Part shown: piece after piece, positions 7,282-13,353 of the stretch
How the letters are laid out: each line of letters opens with the position of its first letter
Numbering within the stretch: position 1 is the stretch's first letter
Assembly (NCBI GenBank): GCA_937888635.1
Contig: CALARG010000034.1
Span: 1-15,728, forward strand
DNA: 15,728 nucleotides
Direction of reading: 5' to 3'
Origin: an uncultured Alphaproteobacteria bacterium
GTDB lineage: Bacteria > Pseudomonadota > Alphaproteobacteria > Rs-D84
Position numbers and translations under genes: made by a program
The notes under the pieces: model-generated
The model's input: only the letters and a program-made list of their open reading frames with translations
Told to the model about the DNA's origin: nothing
Databases searched by the model: none

Positions 7282-7315
7282 AGTATATCATATTTTGCCC
7301 TAAATGTGATATAAT
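7282..7315. promoter_or_regulatory. Divergent promoter region between the VirB6-like operons, with inverted repeat
   Basis: The minus-strand -10 TATACT (7287-7282) and the plus-strand -10 TATAAT (7310-7315) lie 22 bp apart and sit in the arms of an inverted repeat (7284-7295 with 7302-7313, 11 of 12 positions paired, TATATCA...TGATATA at the ends). The plus-strand start is predicted near 7322, giving a leader of about 20 nt. Neither side has a strong -35 match, which would suit an activated or coordinately repressed promoter. Confidence 0.5.
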
Positions 7316-7341
7316 TGAAAAGATAAATATTAAAGTAGAGA

Positions 7342-8613
7342 ATGTTTTATAGAAAAAAATTGTTAAAAATATTGTGTTTTGGCGCATTTGTGCTGGGGCC
7401 GTGCGTGGCACAGGCCAGTGTTGTTGACACACTGAATCTGGCACCGTTTGTGCCGATGGTGCTGGATGCGCTGATGATGACTGCAACAGGAATATATGAA
7501 TATTTTGTTGGCGACGGCAGTCATGTTGGAATTATTAATGTGCTGGTTTGGACTTTCTTGGGGATGACACTGACATTAAGTCTGGTAAAAATGTATTTCC
7601 CGAAAAACTGGCTGTCTTTCCTGGGGATGTCTGGTGGTGGCGAAATGGCAGACGGGAAAATGACTGGATACAAAATCGCAGAAGATACACTAAAACCATG
7701 TTTTCGCGCCGTGATTGCAACACTGGTACTGTTGCAATTAAAACCTGTATATTTAACGCAATGGTTGGTTAATCCATTCTTGCAACTGGGGGCGGCGTAC
7801 ACACATGGAATCACCGAAACAATTAACGAGGCTGGCGCAAATGCACAACCTGTTCAATGCCCACCCGAGATTTTGGCAAAAGATTGGATTTCAGAAGATT
7901 CGTGTAAATTCTTGGTCCAACCTGTGTTTGACCTGTCAACGGCAAACAATCAGATGATTAAGCGCGGATTTGATTTTTTATTCAGTGGGCTGCGTGGATT
8001 GCTGACATTAATTCCACATGGCGGGGAAGATTTTTTAAATATTGTGACCGGAATTATATTGATTTCAACATTCGTGGCCAGCAATTTGTTCATGGCACTG
8101 TTGATAATACAGGGGATATTTAATTTTGGAATACAACTGATATTGTACCCATTCCATGTATTGGCATATGTGTTCAAGAAAAGTGATAAATGGTTTGATG
8201 TATGGCCGGCATTTAATGGCATTACCAAGGCGTTGCAACAATTAATTGTGACAATGATTGCATGCGCATTTATATTGTGCATAAATATCGCTGTAATCAA
8301 AGCGTTGTTTAATTGGAATTCATCTGTCTTTGTTGTTGCCGCAGGTGGCAGCGCGTACAGCAATGTTCCAACATCGGCCAATTCAGCGATGGGATTTGGT
8401 GGACATTCTGTTATGTGGATTTCTTCTATACTGACATTCTATTTGATGTTCAAAATATTTGATTTAACCCAGGAACAATTAAAGAAATATATCGGCAGCG
8501 GTATGGATGGACTGTATAACCAGGTCAAAGGTGACGCCAAAACATTTGTTGGTGGCGTAAAGAGTTTAGGAAAAACAATCGGCAAAGCCGCAGGATGGAT
8601 TAAGAAAAAATGA
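7342..8613 (+). CDS. VirB6/TrbL-like polytopic membrane protein, paralogue 2
   Basis: The first gene of a four-gene operon encodes 423 residues. A signal peptide is likely (MFYRKKLLKI, hydrophobic core, VAQA then SVV at about 22-28). Membrane helices follow near 65-83, 122-140, 233-260 and 262-278, with more later. Shared family marks are the WLVNPFLQLG turn (P145), the GIQLILYPFHVLAYVF segment (P270) directly before a charged loop SDKWFDVW, and a final helix followed by KIFDLTQEQLKK and a tail ending in four Lys within WIKKK. The YPFHVLAYVF..SDKWFDVW..F stretch is the part most like VirB6/TrbL proteins. Unlike paralogues 1, 3 and 4 it has no N-terminal CxxC. Shine-Dalgarno pairing is weak (AGAGA just before the ATG). 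Its stop overlaps the next start in ATGA, implying translational coupling. Confidence 0.7.
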   Translation: MFYRKKLLKILCFGAFVLGPCVAQASVVDTLNLAPFVPMVLDALMMTATGIYEYFVGDGSHVGIINVLVWTFLGMTLTLSLVKMYFPKNWLSFLGMSGGGEMADGKMTGYKIAEDTLKPCFRAVIATLVLLQLKPVYLTQWLVNPFLQLGAAYTHGITETINEAGANAQPVQCPPEILAKDWISEDSCKFLVQPVFDLSTANNQMIKRGFDFLFSGLRGLLTLIPHGGEDFLNIVTGIILISTFVASNLFMALLIIQGIFNFGIQLILYPFHVLAYVFKKSDKWFDVWPAFNGITKALQQLIVTMIACAFILCINIAVIKALFNWNSSVFVVAAGGSAYSNVPTSANSAMGFGGHSVMWISSILTFYLMFKIFDLTQEQLKKYIGSGMDGLYNQVKGDAKTFVGGVKSLGKTIGKAAGWIKKK

Positions 8614-9809
8614 CAGATGCTATGATGTCTTTGGTGGGTGATGCTGTTCAATGCTGGGGTTGCCCAGTGTTTGACAGATTGTTCCAGATTATATCCACTG
8701 CGGCCGCGGGATTTTATGATTATTTCAGCGACTTATGCCTGTTATTGCTGATGGCAATGTTTACGGTGTATGTACTTAATGCAATCTGGAAAAACGCACA
8801 AAATAACTTTGAAGACGCATTTTATAAAAAGACAGTTCAAAAAGTCTTTATCAATTCCATTGTTGCAATTTCTTTGATGGGCGCAGGTGTTATTGTGCCG
8901 CGTTTTATCACAATGATTACATTTGAACCGATTGCGCAAATGACCCTGACCTATTCCCAGGCAATGATTAATCAAACCCAGGCAGATGTTGATGAACGCG
9001 TCACATATCAACCCGTCAAAATTAAAGATGATGGTTTTTATCGCCCAGAACTGCGTGATACAATTATAAATATTATGAAAACAACCATTACACAATTCCA
9101 AAGTTATATAAAACTGGGGATTGCTGTGATGGACAGCGCATTTTCATGGAGTGCACTGCTGGGTGTCGGCGCATTGATTAAGCATATCGTTCTGTTCTTT
9201 ATCGGTTTGTATTTGGCATGGGGATTTTTTAAATTATTTTTCAGGTACTGTTGCTATTTCGCAGATGCGATTGTGGCAATGGCGTTTTTCGCATTCTTTT
9301 TCCCGTTGTCTTTGGCAACATTCGCATTTAATGGCGCAGACAATGTACCCGATGTTATTAAAAAAATTGGCAAGGGTGTCGGGGTTAACCAAATTAAAAA
9401 CTTAATCAGTTCAATCGTCACACTGGGGTCTGTGATTATAACATATACTGTTATTATGGCGATTATTGCAAAGTTCTTTTCGGCAACGGATGTTAGCAAT
9501 GTTGAACTGATGAACGCAATTACCAGTGGTGATATATTTGAAAAAGATTTAAGCGCAGAAAATCTGGAAGCACTGACCCTGACCAGTTGTATCGCACTGA
9601 TGTATGTATTGAACTATGTTTACAAACAAATCCCACAAATTACAAAAATTATATTGGGCGCATTTGAAGTAGAAGAAAAGAACGAATATGGCGATAAAAT
9701 TGCAGATGATTTGATGCGACTGACAAAAAATGTGTATGATACAACCGTTAATGTTGGTAAAATAATCATAAATGGCGGAAAAGAAGATAAAAAAGAGGAA
9801 TCTGAATAA
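8610..9809 (+). CDS. VirB6/TrbL-like polytopic membrane protein, paralogue 3
   Basis: This 399-residue protein has no signal peptide and begins almost directly with the cysteine motif: QCWGCPVFDRLF (C15, C18). Helices follow near 42-58, 80-98, 188-210, 217-240, 265-288 and 323-340. The shared turn is MITFEPIAQ (P107) and the central motif is FFFPLSLATFAF (P232). The last helix leads to KQIPQITKIIL and a long acidic-basic tail ending EDKKEESE, the only tail of the five that ends acidic. It carries a Tyr/Cys cluster FRYCCYFAD at 211-219. Its start overlaps the previous stop (ATGA), and its own stop overlaps the next start (TAATG), so translation is probably coupled throughout. If N-terminal topology matches the paralogues, the CxxC would face the periplasm. 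Confidence 0.7.
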   Translation: MTDAMMSLVGDAVQCWGCPVFDRLFQIISTAAAGFYDYFSDLCLLLLMAMFTVYVLNAIWKNAQNNFEDAFYKKTVQKVFINSIVAISLMGAGVIVPRFITMITFEPIAQMTLTYSQAMINQTQADVDERVTYQPVKIKDDGFYRPELRDTIINIMKTTITQFQSYIKLGIAVMDSAFSWSALLGVGALIKHIVLFFIGLYLAWGFFKLFFRYCCYFADAIVAMAFFAFFFPLSLATFAFNGADNVPDVIKKIGKGVGVNQIKNLISSIVTLGSVIITYTVIMAIIAKFFSATDVSNVELMNAITSGDIFEKDLSAENLEALTLTSCIALMYVLNYVYKQIPQITKIILGAFEVEEKNEYGDKIADDLMRLTKNVYDTTVNVGKIIINGGKEDKKEESE

Positions 9810-11305
9810 TGTGGAAGGCACAACTGATTTTGATCGCGGTTCGGGTTGTAATGTGCCTGATTGCATTGGGAATGGGGATATGGTATTTGTCTTCTTCAAT
9901 CGGTGGCGCAGCATTAACATATACCAGCGCAGATAATTTCATGAACGCGATTGGTGTGGAAAATGGCGATATTGCGACTGCAAATGGATGCTTTATGTGC
10001 AGATATATCGCAGACTTGTTTTCAGTTATTGGGGATGCAGCCGAAAGATTTTGGGGCGTTATGGTTGACAGTCTGTGGATAATTATGGTGTTGGGACTGG
10101 GGCTGTACATTCTTATACACAGTATAAAACATATTTTTAATGCAGCAAAACAAACAGCAAACCTGGACGGCAAAGAAACAGGTATTGATTTAAAATCTTG
10201 GTTTGAACCAATCAGTAAACAGGTACTGCGACTGATGGTGGTTGGCGCTGTTATGGGAATGCTGGGGCTGGGCGGTGTGACGGCAATGAAAACGGTTTCA
10301 CAAATTACAATTACGCCCGTGTTGTATGTTGGCGCAGAACTGGGGATGGCCGCAACCGGTGTCAGCAATGCGGCGCAATGTGGCGCACTGACCCCAACGA
10401 AAAAGCAAGACGGAAAATCAGATGTGTTGAACCCTATTTTGCAACCATTTATGTGCGTGATGGGCAATATCAATTCTGTTATGCTGGCGGGGGCAGCAGG
10501 CGGATTTGCAATGATGAACTATGCATGGCTGGGGATGGGGGGTGGTGCATTTACATGGCTGGCCGGGTTAACACTGGTATTAATGTTTTTGATTATCGGA
10601 TTTGATTTATTTTTCCAGATATTATCTGTGGTATTTAAATTGGTATTCTTGATTATATTTTTACCATTGTTGCTGGCGGCGTACGCATTTGAACCAGTAT
10701 GGGCCAAGGCCAGTGGACTGATGGGCAAGGCGGTTGGAACGCTGGCATCATCTGCGGTCAGGTTGGTTGCAATTACACTGAAGGTTCTTATTGTGTTCGC
10801 GACGGTTTCGTATACCGCAGACACATTTATGCCAGGCCCCGCGGATGGATACAGCGCGATATTCCCGCCACTGTTGTCAGGCGCGCCCGAAAACCCAGAT
10901 GCCAGAACACAGTCTGTGATGAATGTTTTCTCGGACTGTGAACGCGTGGCATTAAGTGATGGTGAAATGGATAAAGATAAATTCACAACATGCTTTACCG
11001 CACGCAAAGCCGAAGTTGAAAGAATGTATCCGGGGGCGTTTGACTTCTTGGGCGATGGGTTTGATTTTCTGTTGATGATGATGTGCCTGTTCTTCTTGTA
11101 CTATTATGCAATCAGCCCCAAGGTTGATAAAATGTTACCGGCAGGGGCTGTCAAAATGCCAATACCGGGCGAAGATGTCAGCCTGAGTGGTAAGGAAGAA
11201 TTTGACTATGGTGCATGGATACACGATTTAGGACAAAAAATTTGGCATGTGCCGGAACAAATTACAAAAAAAGCCACCGCAAAGATGGGTAAAAAGGATT
11301 CATAA
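9809..11305 (+). CDS. VirB6/TrbL-like polytopic membrane protein with periplasmic insert, paralogue 4
   Basis: This 498-residue protein is the largest of the five. Its first helix (5-27) acts as an uncleaved anchor. The cysteine motif GCFMCRYIADLF (C61, C64) follows, then helices near 88-108, 142-160, 224-262 and a long hydrophobic run 265-293 containing FLPLLLAAYAFEP (P286). The shared turn is ITITPVLYVG (P170), and C216 has a Gly 16 residues later as in paralogues 1 and 5. Between helices, about residues 336-415 form a soluble, probably periplasmic insert with two cysteines (C377, C395) not seen in the paralogues. The tail is basic (ATAKMGKKDS). The ATG is supported by AGAGGA 9 nt upstream. 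It lies 5 bp from the next gene. Confidence 0.7.
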   Translation: MWKAQLILIAVRVVMCLIALGMGIWYLSSSIGGAALTYTSADNFMNAIGVENGDIATANGCFMCRYIADLFSVIGDAAERFWGVMVDSLWIIMVLGLGLYILIHSIKHIFNAAKQTANLDGKETGIDLKSWFEPISKQVLRLMVVGAVMGMLGLGGVTAMKTVSQITITPVLYVGAELGMAATGVSNAAQCGALTPTKKQDGKSDVLNPILQPFMCVMGNINSVMLAGAAGGFAMMNYAWLGMGGGAFTWLAGLTLVLMFLIIGFDLFFQILSVVFKLVFLIIFLPLLLAAYAFEPVWAKASGLMGKAVGTLASSAVRLVAITLKVLIVFATVSYTADTFMPGPADGYSAIFPPLLSGAPENPDARTQSVMNVFSDCERVALSDGEMDKDKFTTCFTARKAEVERMYPGAFDFLGDGFDFLLMMMCLFFLYYYAISPKVDKMLPAGAVKMPIPGEDVSLSGKEEFDYGAWIHDLGQKIWHVPEQITKKATAKMGKKDS

Positions 11306-11310
11306 AACAG

Positions 11311-12600
11311 ATGAATATGATACGCAAATTTTTATCCGTTATTCTGATGATCACCTGTCTGGGCGGGGGGGCGTGGGGTGCGTCATCCAATCTGGCAATG
11401 CCGGATGTTGGCGATCATGGAACATGGGCAACCGAAAATAATCGCCAATTGTTTACAACCGAATTGTCTGGCGACATCGCCGCATTCCAAGGCAACTTTC
11501 AAAAGCAAGTTATTGATAACTATGTCCCGATAGAGGCCAAGGCAGGCCTGGCATTTATGAACGGGTTTTCATATGTTGCAGAGGTATTGGATTTATCACT
11601 GGTGCGATTTGTTATTATATTTATTTTGTTGGCATATGCGTTCTGGGTGACATTTGAAGCATACACAATCATTGTTGGAAAAAGTAAGACAAAAGAAAAA
11701 GTTATTGAAATAGTAAAAAAAGGCGGACTGGTTGCAATATGGACAGGCATCCTGTCAATTGGGCCGGCCGAGACATTTATGATGCTGATGTCCCCTATTC
11801 TAAGTGTGGCATCGTATACCGCAAATGGTATTTTAGATATGGTATCGGGCGTCGTGGGGACAAGCCTGCCAGACACATGCGCCGCCATACATGAATACGC
11901 AGCAGACCACATATCAAAAACAAATTTATTAAAACCGGATGCCGCGGCCGACATATTGTGTTTGCCAACGCGATTGTCTGCGTTTTGCTATACCGCGATT
12001 GCAGTTGGATGGAAATGGATGGCGGGCGGTATTGGCAGCAGCGCATTCACATTCCTGTGTGGCGGGGCATTTGTTGCAGGATTTTTATATCTGGCGTGGC
12101 GATTTGCCTTTATCGCATTTGGTGTGGTTGCTGATTTATTCTTGGGTATCATAATGTTGCCATTTACAGCAATCGCAGAAACAATCAGCAAAACAACATA
12201 CAAGGGAATTGCAGGCGATATCTTTAATACATTTATGGAACTGTTCAAGGCAGAATCATTACAGACGCAAATTATGCGATTTGTTAATGCCGCGCTGCAT
12301 TTTATCGTATTGGCAGTTGTTATTGCGGTATGCACAGGGCTGTTGTCAGGGCTGATTGATATGAACACAGGCGCCAGTTTGCCAGACTTTAATTCTTCTG
12401 AATTTTGGGTTTCTGTTTTGATGGCGGCATTGACATGGTATCTGGCCAGCAATGCGATGAAAATCGCCACAGAATTTGGCGGGGCAATAAATACTGCGAT
12501 GGGCGACACACTGGAAAATGATACAAAAACACTGTTTAAGAAAACCAAGGCAACCGCAACCAAGTGGTTCAAGATTATTAAAAGCGGTGGTAAAAAATAA
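11311..12600 (+). CDS. VirB6/TrbL-like polytopic membrane protein, paralogue 5
   Basis: The last gene of the operon encodes 429 residues with a probable signal peptide (MNMIRKFL, hydrophobic core, AWG then ASS near 21-25) and a soluble N-terminal stretch of about 70 residues (26-95) absent from the others. Helices follow near 96-116, 138-152, 245-275 and 325-348. Family marks are the MLMSPILSV turn (P162), C217 followed by VGW 15 residues later exactly as in paralogue 1, and IIMLPFTAIAETI (P284). The last helix leads to a tail rich in Lys ending KSGGKK. AAGGA lies 12 nt before the ATG, rather far; the in-frame ATG at 11317 is an alternative start that would still keep the signal peptide. A bidirectional terminator follows immediately. 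Confidence 0.7.
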   Translation: MNMIRKFLSVILMITCLGGGAWGASSNLAMPDVGDHGTWATENNRQLFTTELSGDIAAFQGNFQKQVIDNYVPIEAKAGLAFMNGFSYVAEVLDLSLVRFVIIFILLAYAFWVTFEAYTIIVGKSKTKEKVIEIVKKGGLVAIWTGILSIGPAETFMMLMSPILSVASYTANGILDMVSGVVGTSLPDTCAAIHEYAADHISKTNLLKPDAAADILCLPTRLSAFCYTAIAVGWKWMAGGIGSSAFTFLCGGAFVAGFLYLAWRFAFIAFGVVADLFLGIIMLPFTAIAETISKTTYKGIAGDIFNTFMELFKAESLQTQIMRFVNAALHFIVLAVVIAVCTGLLSGLIDMNTGASLPDFNSSEFWVSVLMAALTWYLASNAMKIATEFGGAINTAMGDTLENDTKTLFKKTKATATKWFKIIKSGGKK

Positions 12601-12620
12601 AAACGGCAAATGCCGTTTTT
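12599..12620. terminator. Bidirectional terminator between the VirB6-like operon and dnaQ
   Basis: AAAAACGGCA (12599-12608) and TGCCGTTTTT (12611-12620) form a hairpin with a GC core and A/T flanks. It yields a T-run on both strands. It overlaps the stop codons of the two convergent genes, an economical shared terminator. Confidence 0.9.
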
Positions 12621-13296
12621 ATTTATTTATTTCTGCAATAAATTTTTCATGATTTTCCAGTTCTTCGGGGCGTGGTTCAAATTTCCGATATGGAAAATTC
12701 CCGCCAACCTTAGGATGCGCCAGCATGGCGGCATGCTGCTTGGCAATAATTTCTGACACATCGGGCGCGGGCGCGGTGTTGTCCAGTTCAATATAAACCT
12801 TGGCCAGGATTTCAGAGTCAATTAATGCCCCGTGCGCATCTGCACGCGCAGTCAATGATATTCCATACCACTTTGCCAGCGCATCCAATGTATAACTTTT
12901 GGGTCCAAATACACGATTGCGTGCAATCACCAGCGAATCCATCTGTTGACTGCGTGGAATTTGCGGCAGATTCAACATCGCCAATTCATGATTTACAAAT
13001 GGAAAGTCAAAGTCCAGACCATTGTGGGCGACAATCGGACTGTCGCCAATGAACGCTAAAAACTTTGGTGCGATTTCTGACATTTTTGGTTTGTCTTCCA
13101 AAAACGCATTAGAGATTTTATGAACCGCATAGGTATCAGGCGGAATAATCTTGCCTTCGGGATTGATATATTCGTGGAAAGTGTTATCGGTAATTTTACC
13201 ATCAACAACCTCTACCGCACCAATTTCAATAACGCGGTCGCCACGCATGTATTCAAAACCGGTTGTTTCAATGTCAAAACAAATAATACGCGTCAT
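12619..13296 (-). CDS. dnaQ: DNA polymerase III epsilon subunit, 3'-5' proofreading exonuclease
   Basis: Epsilon removes misincorporated nucleotides as part of the polymerase III core. The 225-residue protein has a full DEDDh exonuclease set: FDIETTG with D8 and E10 (Exo I), VAHNGLDFDFPF around 89-100 with the Exo II aspartate (D97 or D95, because one residue is inserted relative to HN..FD), and ADAHGALIDSEILAKVY (152-168) with H155 and D160 (Exo III). The tail after about 178 may bind the polymerase subunit, as in the family. The ATG at 13296 has AAGGA about 10 nt upstream. It diverges from uvrD and converges on the VirB6-like operon. Confidence 0.95.
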   Translation of the reverse strand: MTRIICFDIETTGFEYMRGDRVIEIGAVEVVDGKITDNTFHEYINPEGKIIPPDTYAVHKISNAFLEDKPKMSEIAPKFLAFIGDSPIVAHNGLDFDFPFVNHELAMLNLPQIPRSQQMDSLVIARNRVFGPKSYTLDALAKWYGISLTARADAHGALIDSEILAKVYIELDNTAPAPDVSEIIAKQHAAMLAHPKVGGNFPYRKFEPRPEELENHEKFIAEINK

Positions 13297-13309
13297 AATT
13301 TTCCATTCC

Positions 13310-13338
13310 TTGATAATAATTGTTTGTGGTATTATAAT
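13310..13338. promoter_or_regulatory. Consensus promoter of uvrD with a symmetric -10 able to serve dnaQ
   Basis: On the plus strand TTGATA (13310-13315) and TATAAT (13333-13338) are spaced by exactly 17 bp, close to the ideal sigma70 promoter; the predicted start is near 13345. The -10 lies within ATTATAAT, so TATAAT also reads on the minus strand (13336-13331), predicting a start near 13324 and a 28-nt leader for dnaQ that carries AAGGA. The minus-strand -35 is weak. Confidence 0.75.
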
Positions 13339-13353
13339 GGAACGGTGAATTTA

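Noticed and set aside
7274..7486. N-terminal extension of the minus-strand VirB6-like protein
   Set aside because: The extra 71 residues run antisense through the start of the divergent gene and its promoter; the signal peptide and -10 spacing fit ATG 7273.
11988..12572. Long antisense ORF (194 codons) and similar ones at 9766-10473, 10519-11007 and 11520-11954
   Set aside because: These are mirror frames of the membrane-protein genes: their composition follows from the codon bias of the opposite strand, and no ribosome-binding site or family resemblance was seen.
13120..13344. N-terminal extension of UvrD
   Set aside because: It is antisense to dnaQ and crosses the promoter; helicase similarity begins at the 13354 start.
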